This document shows positions 1 to 9,618 of a stretch of 64,000 bases of DNA, piece after piece; positions within the stretch are counted from its first letter, which is position 1; each line of letters opens with the position of its first letter. The DNA comes from Streptomyces sp. NRRL B-24484 (GTDB taxonomy: Bacteria; Actinomycetota; Actinomycetes; Streptomycetales; Streptomycetaceae): the NCBI RefSeq assembly GCF_000717715.1, contig NZ_JOAI01000030.1, positions 35,662-99,661 on the forward strand, in the 5' to 3' direction. Below the pieces are notes generated by a model. It had not been told where the DNA came from and ran no database searches. It saw only the letters and a program-made list of their open reading frames with translations. Made by a program: the position numbers and the translations under genes.

Positions 1-20
1 GTGACGGCGGTCTCGGTCAT
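1..20 (-). CDS. 5' end of an unidentified minus-strand gene
   Basis: An ATG on the minus strand at 18-20 opens a frame reading M-T-E-T-A-V before the window ends. A GAGGAG ribosome binding site lies about 10 bases upstream of it on that strand. Six residues do not identify the product. It is divergent from the two-component system that follows. Confidence 0.45.
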
Positions 21-487
21 CGCGCGGTGGCTCCTCGTCTCTGGCCCGGGGTCAGTTCCCGCGGGTGGCAGTGCTGGTGGTGCGAAGTGGTGCCGAACTA
101 GTGCCGGGGGCCGGAGCCGGCGGAGCCCGCAGCCCCCGGTGGGCCGACCATAGGAGGCCCGACGATGCCATGTCAGTCGATCTGAGCGGAACTTGAGGAT
201 CACGATCAGGCCACGCACGGCCGCCGGGGGATCACCCTGCGCGTTCGGCGCCGGCCGGAGGGTGCCGGGTATCGGCTCGGTAACGGCCCGCGGCCGCAGC
301 CCCCGGGGAACGGCCGTGTGCGGTGCGATGGGCCGGGGCGCCGGGACCGCCCTGCAGACGGCGGTGTCGCCGCGCCCGGGGCGGACGGCACAATACTCCG
401 AACCGCGTGGCCGTACCGGTCGGGCCGCCGGCCCGGCACACTGGCCGGACGGGCCACCGCGGCAACGGGAGAAAAGGGAGGTACCGG
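21..487. promoter_or_regulatory. Divergent intergenic region, 467 bp
   Basis: Non-coding stretch between the divergent partial gene and the response regulator. It must hold promoters for both. I see no convincing -35/-10 pair or operator. The only clear element is the AAGGGAGG ribosome binding site at 474-481 for the response regulator. Confidence 0.4.
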
Positions 488-1294
<807 letters not shown>

Positions 1295-1301
1295 GCCCGA
1301 C

Positions 1302-2732
1302 GTGCGCAACCGCCTGCTCGGCATCCTGCTCTCCCTGATGGCCTGCGTGCTGGCCGCCCTAGGGCTGCCGCTCGCCGCCGCCGTCGCCGCGGCCGAGCAG
1401 AGCCGGGTGGTGGTCGACCGGATCGACGACGCCGCCCGCTTCGCCCAGGACCTGCCGACCCAGGGCCGGGCGGGCTCCGACGCGGCCGTGAAGGGCTCCA
1501 CCGAACCCGACGCCGGGGACACCACGCGGCTGCGCATGCTCGCGCTGGAGGCCTCCCGCTACTTCGACCTGTACGGCGCCCGGGTGGGCATCTTCCAGCG
1601 GGACGGCAGCTCCGTCGCCGTGGCCCCGGTCGGCTGGACGGTGCCCGAGGAGGGCCCCGGCGCGCAGGCCTTCCAGGAGGCCCTGGACGGACGGCGAAGC
1701 CACAACCCGCCGCAGGTCTGGCCGTGGACCCCGGACCGCACCATCACCGTCGCCCTGCCGGTGGTCCGCGACGGCGACGTGGTCGCCGTGGTGATCACCG
1801 AGTCGCCGACCGGCCCGATGCGCGCCCGCGTGCTGCACAGCTGGCTGTGGATCGGCGCCGGCGAGGCGCTCGCCATGATCGTCGCCGTGCTGCTCGCCGT
1901 CCGGCTGACCGGCTGGGTGCTGCGGCCCGTCCGCACCCTCGACCGGGCCACCCACGACATCGCCACCGGCCGCCTCAACGCGCGGGTCGCCGCCAGTGGC
2001 GGCCCGCCGGAGCTGCGCCGCCTCGCCCGCTCCTTCAACGACATGGCCGACCACGTGGTGCTCGCCATCGACCAGCAGCGGGCCTTCGTCGCCGACGCCT
2101 CGCACCAGCTGCGCAACCCGCTGGCGGCCCTGCTGCTGCGGGTCGAGCTGCTCGGCCTGGAACTCCCGGAGGGGCACCAGGAGGAGGTCGGCGCCGTCCG
2201 CGAGGAGGGCATCCGGCTGGCCCGGGTGCTGGACGACCTGCTGGGCCTGGCCACCGCCGAGCACGCCCGCCCCGAGCCGGAGCCGGTGGACCTCACCGCG
2301 CTGGTGCTCGCCCGGGTCGACGCCTGGCGCCCGGTCGCCGACCAGCGGGGCATCGACCTCGCCTGGGACGGCCCCCCGGTGGCGTACGGCCTGGCCGACC
2401 CGATCGGCTTCGGCAGCGCGCTGGACGCGGTGCTCGACAACGCCCTGAAGTTCACCCCGTCCGGCCGCCGGGTGGCCGTCGACACGGTGCTGCGCAAGCG
2501 CGAGGTCAGCGTGGCGGTGACCGACTCCGGCCCGGGCCTCACCGAGGAGGAGCTCGGCCGGATCGGCGACCGCTTCTGGCGCAGCCCCCGCCACCAGAAC
2601 GTGGACGGCTCCGGGCTCGGCCTGTCCATCGCCCGCACCCTGCTGCTCGCGGGCGGCGGCTCGCTGGACTTCGCCCCGGCCGAGCCCGGCGGGCTCACCG
2701 TCGTGCTGTCCGTGCCGCGCCGCCGGGACTGA
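1302..2732 (+). CDS. Sensor histidine kinase
   Basis: 476-residue membrane histidine kinase, the partner of the preceding regulator. An N-terminal transmembrane helix (about 6-30), an extracytoplasmic sensor of about 145 residues and a second helix (about 180-203) lead into HAMP. The dimerisation domain holds the phosphoacceptor H268 in DASHQLRNPLAA. The ATPase domain has the N box DNALKFTPSG, G1 DSGPGLTEEE and G2 GSGLGLSIA. The GTG start 7 bases after the regulator stop gives an N-terminus that begins at the first membrane helix. The convergent TAXI protein downstream is a possible extracytoplasmic partner by position only. Confidence 0.93.
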   Translation: MRNRLLGILLSLMACVLAALGLPLAAAVAAAEQSRVVVDRIDDAARFAQDLPTQGRAGSDAAVKGSTEPDAGDTTRLRMLALEASRYFDLYGARVGIFQRDGSSVAVAPVGWTVPEEGPGAQAFQEALDGRRSHNPPQVWPWTPDRTITVALPVVRDGDVVAVVITESPTGPMRARVLHSWLWIGAGEALAMIVAVLLAVRLTGWVLRPVRTLDRATHDIATGRLNARVAASGGPPELRRLARSFNDMADHVVLAIDQQRAFVADASHQLRNPLAALLLRVELLGLELPEGHQEEVGAVREEGIRLARVLDDLLGLATAEHARPEPEPVDLTALVLARVDAWRPVADQRGIDLAWDGPPVAYGLADPIGFGSALDAVLDNALKFTPSGRRVAVDTVLRKREVSVAVTDSGPGLTEEELGRIGDRFWRSPRHQNVDGSGLGLSIARTLLLAGGGSLDFAPAEPGGLTVVLSVPRRRD

Positions 2733-2734
2733 TC

Positions 2735-2770
2735 GCGCCGCCGCGACCGAGCGCGCCGCCGCGACCGAGC
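2735..2770 (+). repeat. Two perfect 18-bp tandem repeats after the kinase stop
   Basis: The unit GCGCCGCCGCGACCGAGC occurs twice without mismatch, starting 3 bases after the kinase stop codon. It fills the gap to the convergent TAXI gene. No hairpin terminator is evident here. Confidence 0.85.
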
Positions 2771-2786
2771 CCCGGGCGGCCACCCC

Positions 2787-3815
2787 TCAGGGCTTGATCG
2801 AGATGTAGTACCGCCGGGCGCCCTCGTGCAGCGGCAGCGGGTCGGTGTACACGGCGGTGCGCAGGTCCACCAGCTGCGCCGCGTGCACCTGCGAGCCGAT
2901 GGTGTCCCGGCTGTCGATCACCGCCCGGGTCACCCCCTGCACCAGGTCCGGGTCCACGTCGTCCCGGGTGACCAGCAGGTTCGGCACCGCGACGGTGGGC
3001 ACCGCGGTGCCGGCCGGCTCCGCCTTCGGGTAGGCGTCCTTGGGGATGGTCGCCGCCCGGTAGGCGTCGGTGCCGCCGCCGCCCTCCTGCTGGTGCAGCG
3101 CCTCGGCGAGGTCGGCCAGCGGCACGATCCGGATCCGGTAGCGCTCAGACAGGTCGGTGAGCGCGGTGGTCGGCAGGCCGCCGGACCAGAAGAACGCGTC
3201 GATCCGGCCGTCCCGCAGCTGGTCCGCCGCGTCGCCGACGCCCAGCAGCGCCGGCTTGATGTCCTTGTCGATGTCGAGGCCGGCCGCGGCGAGCAGCTTG
3301 CGGGTGACGAGGTTCACGCCGGACTTCTCCTGGCCCACCCCGACCCGCAGGCCGCGCAGGTCGGAGGTCCGCCGCACCTTGGAGTCGGCGGGCACGACCA
3401 GCTGGAGGTAGTCGTCGTAGAGCCGGGCGATCGCCCGCAGGTGCCACTTGGACGGGCTGTTGAAGCCGGCCACGGCGTCGGCGGTCGCGATCGCGAAGTC
3501 GTCCCGGCCGGCGGCCAGCCGCTCCAGGTTGTCCACCGAGCCCTGGGAGTTGTCCAGGCGCATCCGCATGCCGGGCATCGCCGTCGAGACGTAGCCCTGC
3601 AGCAGCTGTCCGTAGCGGTCGTACACGCCTCGCTGCACGCCGGTCGAGAAGCCGATCTCGCCCTTCGGGTAGCCGGGCGACGCGTTCGAGGAGAGCCACC
3701 ACCCGGTCAGGGCGCCCGCCACCAGCAGCAGTGCCAGGCCGATCGGCACCGGCCGGCGGCGGGCGGCGCGGCGCACGGCGGCACCGAACCGGGCGGGTAT
3801 CGAGGACTGGGCCAT
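2787..3815 (-). CDS. TAXI-family TRAP transporter solute-binding protein
   Basis: 342-residue extracytoplasmic solute receptor of the TAXI type. An N-terminal membrane anchor or uncleaved signal (about 22-45, [17 protein letters not shown]) is followed by the periplasmic-binding-like fold. Family-like segments are [14 protein letters not shown], the ligand-lobe stretch [12 protein letters not shown], and [21 protein letters not shown]. No TRAP membrane subunits (DctQ/DctM type) lie in the window, so it is an orphan receptor or works with the adjacent kinase as a sensor component. That link is inference from convergent adjacency. The ATG at 3813-3815 has only a weak ribosome binding site, so the start is moderately certain. 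Confidence 0.85.
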   Translation of the reverse strand: MAQSSIPARFGAAVRRAARRRPVPIGLALLLVAGALTGWWLSSNASPGYPKGEIGFSTGVQRGVYDRYGQLLQGYVSTAMPGMRMRLDNSQGSVDNLERLAAGRDDFAIATADAVAGFNSPSKWHLRAIARLYDDYLQLVVPADSKVRRTSDLRGLRVGVGQEKSGVNLVTRKLLAAAGLDIDKDIKPALLGVGDAADQLRDGRIDAFFWSGGLPTTALTDLSERYRIRIVPLADLAEALHQQEGGGGTDAYRAATIPKDAYPKAEPAGTAVPTVAVPNLLVTRDDVDPDLVQGVTRAVIDSRDTIGSQVHAAQLVDLRTAVYTDPLPLHEGARRYYISIKP

Positions 3816-3887
3816 GCAGGGATACTGCCAGGCCGGGCGGCCCGGCGGGAGGCCCGTCCCACTGCCCGTACCCTTGCTGTCGTGGGT

Positions 3888-5378
3888 ATGGAGGAGAGCT
3901 TGCGAACTTACAAGGTCGTCACGTACGGCTGCCAGATGAACGTCCACGACTCCGAGCGGCTGTCCGGCCTGCTGGAGGAGGCGGGCTACGCGAAGGCCGC
4001 CCAGGACGCCGACCCGGACCTGGTGGTCTTCAACACCTGTGCGGTCCGCGAGAACGCCGACAACAAGCTGTACGGCAACCTCGGCCGGCTGGCCCCCGTC
4101 AAGCAGCAGCACCGGGGCATGCAGATCGCCGTCGGCGGCTGCCTCGCCCAGAAGGACCGCGACACCATCGTCCGCAAGGCGCCCTGGGTCGACGTCGTCT
4201 TCGGCACCCACAACATCGGCCACCTCCCCGCCCTGCTGGAGCGGGCCCGGGTCGAGGAGCAGGCCCAGGTCGAGATCCTCGAATCGCTGGAGACCTTCCC
4301 CTCCACCCTGCCCACCCGCCGCGAGTCCGCGTACGCGGCCTGGGTCGCCATCTCGGTCGGCTGCAACAACACCTGCACCTTCTGCATCGTGCCGGCGCTG
4401 CGCGGCAAGGAGGAGGACCGCCGCCCCGGCGACATCCTCGCCGAGGTCGAGGCGCTGGTCGCCGAGGGCGTCGTCGAGGTCACCCTGCTCGGCCAGAACG
4501 TCAACTCCTACGGCTCCGACCTGGGCGACCGCGAGGCCTTCTCCAAGCTGCTGCGCGCCTGCGGCGGCGTCGAGGGCCTGGAGCGGGTCCGCTTCACCTC
4601 GCCGCACCCGCGCGACTTCACCGACGACGTGATCGCCGCGATGGCCGGGACGCCGAACGTGATGCACCAGCTGCACATGCCGCTGCAGTCCGGCTCGGAC
4701 ACCGTGCTCAAGGCGATGCGGCGCTCCTACCGTCAGGCGCGCTACCTGGAGATCATCCGCAAGGTCCGCGAGGCCATGCCGGACGCCGCGATCTCCACCG
4801 ACATCATCGTCGGCTTCCCCGGCGAGACCGACGAGGACTTCGAGCAGACCCTGCACGTCGTCCGCGAGGCCCGCTTCACCAACGCCTTCACCTTCCAGTA
4901 CTCCAAGCGGCCCGGCACCCCCGCCGCCGAGATGGACGGCCAGATCCCGAAGGCGGTCGTCCAGGAGCGCTACGACCGGCTGATCGCCCTCCAGGAGGAG
5001 ATCTCCTGGGAGGAGAACAAGAAGCAGGTCGGCCGCCGGCTGGAGATCCTCGTCGCCGAGGGCGAGGGCAAGAAGGACGACCGGACGGCCCGGCTCTCCG
5101 GCCGCGCCCCCGACAACCGGCTGGTGCACTTCACCCGGCCGTCCGAGCCCGTGCGGCCCGGCGACATGGTGACCGTCGAGATCACCTACGCCGCCCCGCA
5201 CCACCTCCTCGCGGAGGGCGCCCCGATCGCCGTCCGGCGGACCCGGGCGGGCGACGCCTGGGAGCGGCGGCAGGCGGCCCCGGCGGCCAAGCCGGCCGGC
5301 GTGATGCTCGGCCTCCCCACCATCGGAGCCCCGGTGCCGGTCGCGGCCCCGGCGGGGCCGGGGTGCGGCTGCGACTGA
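3888..5378 (+). CDS. miaB: tRNA-2-methylthio-N6-dimethylallyladenosine synthase
   Basis: 496-residue radical-SAM methylthiotransferase that adds the 2-methylthio group to i6A37 of tRNAs, acting after MiaA, encoded nearby. The N-terminal UPF0004 domain supplies the auxiliary cluster cysteines (C15 in YGCQMN, then FNTCAV and GGCLAQK). The radical SAM motif CxxxCxxC is at C159, C163 and C166. A TRAM domain (about 385-450) follows, then a short tail ending GPGCGCD. Start choice is open: ATG 3888 is used, GTG 3882 is in frame and lies 7 bases after a TACCCT hexamer (leaderless option), and TTG 3900 follows GGAGGA at 3890-3895. Confidence 0.95.
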   Translation: MEESLRTYKVVTYGCQMNVHDSERLSGLLEEAGYAKAAQDADPDLVVFNTCAVRENADNKLYGNLGRLAPVKQQHRGMQIAVGGCLAQKDRDTIVRKAPWVDVVFGTHNIGHLPALLERARVEEQAQVEILESLETFPSTLPTRRESAYAAWVAISVGCNNTCTFCIVPALRGKEEDRRPGDILAEVEALVAEGVVEVTLLGQNVNSYGSDLGDREAFSKLLRACGGVEGLERVRFTSPHPRDFTDDVIAAMAGTPNVMHQLHMPLQSGSDTVLKAMRRSYRQARYLEIIRKVREAMPDAAISTDIIVGFPGETDEDFEQTLHVVREARFTNAFTFQYSKRPGTPAAEMDGQIPKAVVQERYDRLIALQEEISWEENKKQVGRRLEILVAEGEGKKDDRTARLSGRAPDNRLVHFTRPSEPVRPGDMVTVEITYAAPHHLLAEGAPIAVRRTRAGDAWERRQAAPAAKPAGVMLGLPTIGAPVPVAAPAGPGCGCD

Positions 5379-5388
5379 CGTTCCCGTC

Positions 5389-5437
5389 GGGACCCGCGCG
5401 GCGGGAGGCCACGGTGCCTCCCGCCGCGCGCGGGTCC
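5389..5437 (+). terminator. Hairpin after miaB
   Basis: A 21-base arm at 5389-5409 pairs with 5416-5437, with a 6-base loop and a two-base bulge in the 3' arm. It lies 10 bases past the miaB stop. There is no U-tract, as is usual for Streptomyces hairpins. Confidence 0.75.
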
Positions 5438-5524
5438 CGCGGCCCCCGGTCGGGAGGCACCCCCGCGCGCCCTCGGGGTTCGCCACGGGCCTCCGGCGGG
5501 GCTGCGCCGACTAGAGTGATCGCC

Positions 5525-6223
5525 ATGCTGGTTGCCGCCGCCGTGTGTCCCTGTCCGCCGTTGGTCGTTCCGGAGGTGGCGGCGGGTGCCGCGCCCGAGC
5601 TGGACGGGCTGCGGGCCGCCTGCGCGGAGGCGGTGGGGGAGCTGCTCGACTCCGGTGCGGAGCTGATCGTCGTGGTCGGGACGGGCCCCAGGGCCGAGGT
5701 CTGGACGGAGGGCGGGGCCGGTTCCTTCCGCCGCTACGGGGTGGACCTCGCGGTGCGGCTGCCCGCCGCCGGCGTCTCGGGCCCCGAACTCGCACCCTCG
5801 CTGACCGTCGGCGCCTGGCTGCTGGCCGAGGCCGGCGCCGCGCTGCCAGCGCACGCCTGCGCCGTCCGGCCCGACACCGCCCCCGACCGGCTGGCCGGCC
5901 TGGGCAAGGGCCTGGCCGACCTCGCGGACCGGGTCGGCCTGCTGGTCCTCGGCGGCGGCAGCGCCTGCCGCTCGGTGAAGGCGCCGGGCTACTGGGACGA
6001 GCGCTCCGAGGCCTACGACGCGGCCGCGGCCGCCGCCCTGGCCGCCGCCGACACCGCCGCGCTGGCCGCCCTCGACCCGCAGCTCTCGGCCGAGCTGCAG
6101 GCCGACGGACGGGCGCCCTGGCAGGTGCTGGCCGGGGCCGCCGAGGGCGCGGGCCTGAGCGGCCGGCTGCTCCTCGACGAGGCCCCGTACGGCGTGGGCT
6201 ACCTCGTGGCCTCCTGGCGCTGA
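5525..6223 (+). CDS. Class III extradiol dioxygenase (LigB/MEMO-like) protein
   Basis: 232-residue protein resembling the catalytic B-subunit fold of class III extradiol dioxygenases. It opens with MLVAAAVCPCPPLVVPEVA, then has an alternating strand-helix pattern with ELIVVVGTGP and LLVLGGGSACRSVKAPGYWDE. Conserved actinobacterial proteins of this type sit next to miaB and miaA. Actual dioxygenase activity is doubtful, because the metal-binding histidines of true LigB enzymes are not obvious. The start ATG follows a TAGAGTGATCGCC leader without a clear ribosome binding site. Confidence 0.72.
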   Translation: MLVAAAVCPCPPLVVPEVAAGAAPELDGLRAACAEAVGELLDSGAELIVVVGTGPRAEVWTEGGAGSFRRYGVDLAVRLPAAGVSGPELAPSLTVGAWLLAEAGAALPAHACAVRPDTAPDRLAGLGKGLADLADRVGLLVLGGGSACRSVKAPGYWDERSEAYDAAAAAALAAADTAALAALDPQLSAELQADGRAPWQVLAGAAEGAGLSGRLLLDEAPYGVGYLVASWR

Positions 6224-6268
6224 GCCCCCGCCCGAGGTCCGGGAGGTCCGGCCCGCGGTCCGGGCGGA

Positions 6269-6499
6269 TCAGGGGGTACTGCCCGCCTCCGGCTTGGTCG
6301 CGAAGTCGTTGACCATGTGCTTCGCCTTGGCCGTGCCGTGCTCGATCTTCTCGTGGTACTTGTGCTTGGTCGCCTTGTCGACGGCCTGGCCGGTCTTGTC
6401 GACGACGTCGTCGATCTTCTCCTCGTGCCGGCCGGTGAGTTCGCTCGCCTTGACCTTGAGCTCGTCGGCCTTGACCTTGAGGCTGTCCTTCAGTCCCAT
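6269..6499 (-). CDS. Small antitoxin-like protein (MT0933/Rv0909 type)
   Basis: 76-residue, Lys/Glu/Asp-rich, predicted helical protein beginning MGLKDSLKVKADELKVKASE, with a repeated lysine-rich heptad-like pattern and no cysteines or membrane segment. It resembles the MT0933-like antitoxin family and CsbD-like stress proteins. No toxin gene is adjacent on either strand, so an antitoxin role is unsupported here. AGGAG lies 7 bases upstream of the ATG on the minus strand. It is convergent with the LigB-like gene and divergent from miaA. Confidence 0.7.
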   Translation of the reverse strand: MGLKDSLKVKADELKVKASELTGRHEEKIDDVVDKTGQAVDKATKHKYHEKIEHGTAKAKHMVNDFATKPEAGSTP

Positions 6500-6664
6500 G
6501 GCTGGTCTCCTCGTCCGGTGGGGGAGGGCCGGACCCGGCGGGCCGGCGTCCCATTTCCTCCAACGCTCGGATGTGCCCGGTTGTTCTCCCCGGCAAACCG
6601 GGCGTAATCGGGCAAAACGATACGGGGGTGCGAACACCGCCGCAGGGTTTGGGAGACTGGGCGG

Positions 6665-7597
6665 GTGAGCAGCTCCAGCCCCGTCCCCTCCCGCGTGGTC
6701 TCCGTCGTCGGCGCCACCGCAGCCGGCAAGTCCGACCTCGCCGTGGCGATCGCCACGGCCCTCGGCGGCGAGGTGGTCAACACCGACTCGATGCAGCTCT
6801 ACCGGGGCATGGACATCGGCACCGCCAAGCTCACCGAGGAGGAGCGCGGCGGGATCCCGCACCACCTGCTGGACATCTGGGACGTCACCGAGGCGGCCAG
6901 CGTCGCCGAGTACCAGCGGCTGGCCCGCGCCGAGATCGACCGGCTGCTCGCGGCCGGCCGCACCCCCGTCCTGGTCGGCGGCTCCGGCCTGTACGTGCGG
7001 GCCGTCGTGGACGAGATGGAGTTCCCCGGCACCGATCCGTCCGTACGCGCCCGGCTGGAGGAGGAGCTGGCCGAAAACGGCCCCGGCGTGCTGCACCGAC
7101 GCCTCGCCGAGCTGGACCCGGCGGCCGCCGACGCGATCCTGACCAGCAACGGCCGGCGGATCGTCCGGGCGCTGGAGGTCATCGAGATCACCGGCCGGCC
7201 GTTCACCGCCAACCTGCCCGGCCACACCGCCGTCTACGACACCGTGCAGATCGGCGTCCGGGTGCCCCGGCCCGAGCTGGACGAGCGGATCGAGCTGCGG
7301 GTCGACCGCATGTGGCAGGCCGGACTCCTCGACGAGGTGAGGGAGTTGGAGAAGGTCGGGCTGCGCGAGGGACGGACGGCCTCGCGGGCCCTCGGATACC
7401 AGCAGGTGCTGGCCTTCTTCGCCGGCGAGTGCACCGAGGACGAGGCCCGGGCCGAGACCGTCCGCGCCACCCGGCGGTTCGCCCGCCGCCAGGAGTCCTG
7501 GTTCCGCCGCGACGACCGCATCCACTGGCTGGACCGCCCCGTCGGCGCCGACCCCGTCGAGCTGCTGGCGCGCTCGCTGGAGCTGATCGGCGGCTGA
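6665..7597 (+). CDS. miaA: tRNA dimethylallyltransferase
   Basis: 310-residue enzyme transferring the dimethylallyl group from DMAPP to A37 of tRNAs reading UNN codons; its product is the MiaB substrate. The N-terminal P-loop is VGATAAGKSDLA, followed by NTDSMQLYRGMDIGTAK, PHHLLDIWD and GGSGLYVRA, all family hallmarks. The C-terminal FARRQESWFRRD matches the tRNA-contact region. Length is normal. The GTG at 6665 follows GGGAGACTGGGCG, and no upstream in-frame start gives family similarity. Confidence 0.96.
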   Translation: MSSSSPVPSRVVSVVGATAAGKSDLAVAIATALGGEVVNTDSMQLYRGMDIGTAKLTEEERGGIPHHLLDIWDVTEAASVAEYQRLARAEIDRLLAAGRTPVLVGGSGLYVRAVVDEMEFPGTDPSVRARLEEELAENGPGVLHRRLAELDPAAADAILTSNGRRIVRALEVIEITGRPFTANLPGHTAVYDTVQIGVRVPRPELDERIELRVDRMWQAGLLDEVRELEKVGLREGRTASRALGYQQVLAFFAGECTEDEARAETVRATRRFARRQESWFRRDDRIHWLDRPVGADPVELLARSLELIGG

Positions 7598-7927
7598 TCC
7601 CGCGCTCCGCCCGCGGCGCCCCCGAGGTTCGCCGGGGAGTACCCTCCGGACGTGAGCCCCGAGGACGTCCCGCGCAGCCCCGGAGGCCGCGGGGGGCGCT
7701 TTCCGGCCATGTCGTTCGTGCAGCTGCGCACGCAGCGGCAGGTGCACGACGAACCCGCGGTCACGGCCCGATCACGTCATGGCCACGGATCACCCGGAGA
7801 CCCCGTACGACGCCCTGTCGGCAACCTTGGACATGCCATCATCGTCACTACCGAGGGTCGGTCCGCGCGGGCCGGCTCCACCGTTCACGAGTCCGTGAAC
7901 TCGTGTCGATCCGTCAGGGGAGGCCGC
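7598..7927. promoter_or_regulatory. Intergenic region with overlapping inverted repeats
   Basis: 330 bp between miaA and the membrane protein gene. An open frame crosses it in the membrane-protein frame, but its translation lacks any domain and the real start lies at 7928. At 7883-7905 two inverted repeats overlap: GTTCACG/CGTGAAC (7883-7889 with 7894-7900) and CACGAGT/ACTCGTG (7886-7892 with 7899-7905). Only one can form at a time. They lie about 25-45 bases upstream of the start codon and could be an operator or a leader switch. Confidence 0.5.
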
Positions 7928-8398
7928 GTGTCGACGGGTACCGGCCCCGAAACCGAGGAGCTCAGGCAGGGCACCGAGCAGGTGCTGCCCGAACTCGTGG
8001 TGCCCACCTCCTACGCGATCGCACTGCCCGCCATCGAGGACCTCGCCGCTCCCGGCGTGGTGCACGAGCGGGAGATCCGGCCGCGCCGCCGACTGCGCTG
8101 GTGGCAGCTGCTGCCCATCGTGCTGATGGCCACCTTCGGCTCCCTGATGTTCGCCTTCCCGCTGGCCTTCTCCGGCGACGCCGCCTCCTCGATGATCGGC
8201 ATGCTCGGCCTGCTGCTCACCGCGGCCTCGGGCGGCTGGGGCGCGATGGCCGCCCGCCGGGCCGGCTACCAGTGGCCGGGCCTGCCCCGGCGCGGCAGCG
8301 GCACCCGGGCGAGCTGGCGGGCGATCGCGGCCTACACCCTGATCGCGGGCGCGGCCGTGGCGCTGGCCCTCTGGCGGGTCGTCCACCTGCGCGGCTGA
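7928..8398 (+). CDS. Small two-helix membrane protein
   Basis: 156-residue protein of unknown function. A soluble N-terminus (about 1-58) is followed by a basic RPRRRLRWW junction, a transmembrane helix (about 62-84, LLPIVLMATFGSLMFAF), a second hydrophobic pair near 90-108, and a last helix (about 133-152, AAYTLIAGAAVALALW). The GTG at 7928 is preceded by AGGGGAGG, which decides the start; the longer frame from 7652 is rejected. It lies 17 bases upstream of dapF and is probably co-transcribed with it. Confidence 0.7.
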   Translation: MSTGTGPETEELRQGTEQVLPELVVPTSYAIALPAIEDLAAPGVVHEREIRPRRRLRWWQLLPIVLMATFGSLMFAFPLAFSGDAASSMIGMLGLLLTAASGGWGAMAARRAGYQWPGLPRRGSGTRASWRAIAAYTLIAGAAVALALWRVVHLRG

Positions 8399-8415
8399 TC
8401 AGTACCATCGGCCGT

Positions 8416-9318
8416 GTGAGCGCACCCACCGAATCCGGCCTCCCCTTCCTCAAGGGCCACGGCACCCAGAACGACTTCGTGATCGTCCCCGACCCGGACG
8501 GCCGCCTCGACCTCGGCCCCGCCGCGGTCGCCCGGCTGTGCGACCGGCGCGCGGGCATCGGCGGCGACGGTCTGCTGCGGGTGGTGCGCTCCGCCGCCGA
8601 CCCGGCCGCCGCCCACCTCGCCGACGAGGCCGAGTGGTTCATGGACTACCGCAACTCCGACGGCTCGATCGCCGAGATGTGCGGCAACGGCGTGCGGGTC
8701 TTCGCCCACTACCTGGTGCAGGCCGGGCTCGCGAAGCCCGGTGCGCTGGCCGTCGCCACCCGGGCCGGCGTCCGGCGGGTCCGGGTCGCCGAACCGGCCG
8801 CCGACGGGACGCCCGGCGAGGTCACCGTCGACATGGGCCGGGCGGTGCTCCCCGGCCCGGACGGCATCGAGGTCGCGGTGGGCGAGCGGACCTGGCCCGC
8901 CCGCAACGTCAACATGGGCAACCCGCACGCGGTCGCCTTCGTCGACAGCCTGGGCGACGCCGGGCACCTGTTCACCGCTCCGCGCACCACCCCCGAGGGC
9001 GTCTACCCGGACGGCGTCAACGTCGAGTTCGTGGTCGACCGCGGCCCGCACCACGTGGCCATGCGGGTGCACGAGCGCGGCTCCGGCGAGACCCGCTCCT
9101 GCGGCACCGGCGCCTGCGCGGTGGCCGTCGCCACCGCCCGCCGCGACGGGCTCGACCCCGCCGTCACCGGCGAGGCCGCCCGCTACACGGTGGACCTGCC
9201 CGGCGGCCGACTGGTGATCGAGGAGTTCCCGGACGGCCGGGTGGAGATGACCGGCCCCGCCGAGATCGTCGCCTCCGGCACCCTGGACCCGGCCTGGCTG
9301 GCCGGCCTCCCGGCCTGA
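8416..9318 (+). CDS. dapF: Diaminopimelate epimerase
   Basis: 300-residue cofactor-independent epimerase converting LL- to meso-diaminopimelate, the last step before lysine and a peptidoglycan precursor. (Streptomyces walls carry LL-DAP in vegetative hyphae, but meso-DAP is still required for lysine.) The two catalytic cysteines are C89 in EMCGNGVRV and C229 in SCGTGACA. The N-terminal GHGTQNDFVIV and the GGDGLL and NMGNPHAVAF segments are family signatures. The GTG at 8416 is used; a second GTG two bases earlier is out of frame. The gene is followed by a strong hairpin. Confidence 0.96.
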   Translation: MSAPTESGLPFLKGHGTQNDFVIVPDPDGRLDLGPAAVARLCDRRAGIGGDGLLRVVRSAADPAAAHLADEAEWFMDYRNSDGSIAEMCGNGVRVFAHYLVQAGLAKPGALAVATRAGVRRVRVAEPAADGTPGEVTVDMGRAVLPGPDGIEVAVGERTWPARNVNMGNPHAVAFVDSLGDAGHLFTAPRTTPEGVYPDGVNVEFVVDRGPHHVAMRVHERGSGETRSCGTGACAVAVATARRDGLDPAVTGEAARYTVDLPGGRLVIEEFPDGRVEMTGPAEIVASGTLDPAWLAGLPA

Positions 9319-9335
9319 CCCGCGGCCCCGGATCT

Positions 9336-9390
9336 GGACCGTCGGGCCGGCGGCGCGCACCACTGCGCCACCGCGCCGGCCCGACGGTCC
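9336..9390 (+). terminator. Hairpin after dapF
   Basis: A perfect 16-bp stem (9336-9351 with 9375-9390) encloses an inner GGCGC/GCGCC stem. It starts 18 bases after the dapF stop. Confidence 0.8.
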
Positions 9391-9618
9391 GTCGGTTCCC
9401 CCGCCGCACACCCGCGGGCCGTCCGCGCACGAAGGTGTCCGGCGGTCCGTCAGCTCCGGCCGGAGTGCCCTGTTTTCCCGTTTCGGTCGTGGGCGAATCC
9501 GCCCGATCGGGTGATCCTGGTCACGGACCGGGAGCATTGCGTCGCGGATCGTGCTGTCCTCGGTAGCATGGACCACCGGGTCGGGAGCCCGCTCCGGTGA
9601 TCGCTGCCGGAGGTGCGG
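9391..9618 (+). promoter_or_regulatory. Promoter region of the RelA/SpoT homologue
   Basis: 228 bp of lower-GC non-coding sequence after the dapF terminator. It must carry the rsh promoter. A TAGCAT hexamer at 9564-9569 is a plausible -10, but the nearest TTG-type -35 is spaced too far (21 bp), so I cannot name the promoter. GGAGG at 9608-9612 is the ribosome binding site for the ATG at 9619. Confidence 0.4.

Noticed and set aside
323..487. Upstream extension of the response regulator
   Set aside because: No family similarity in the extra residues, and a strong ribosome binding site precedes the ATG at 488.
7652..7927. Longer start of the membrane protein before dapF
   Set aside because: The extra 92 residues have no recognisable structure, and AGGGGAGG directly precedes GTG 7928.
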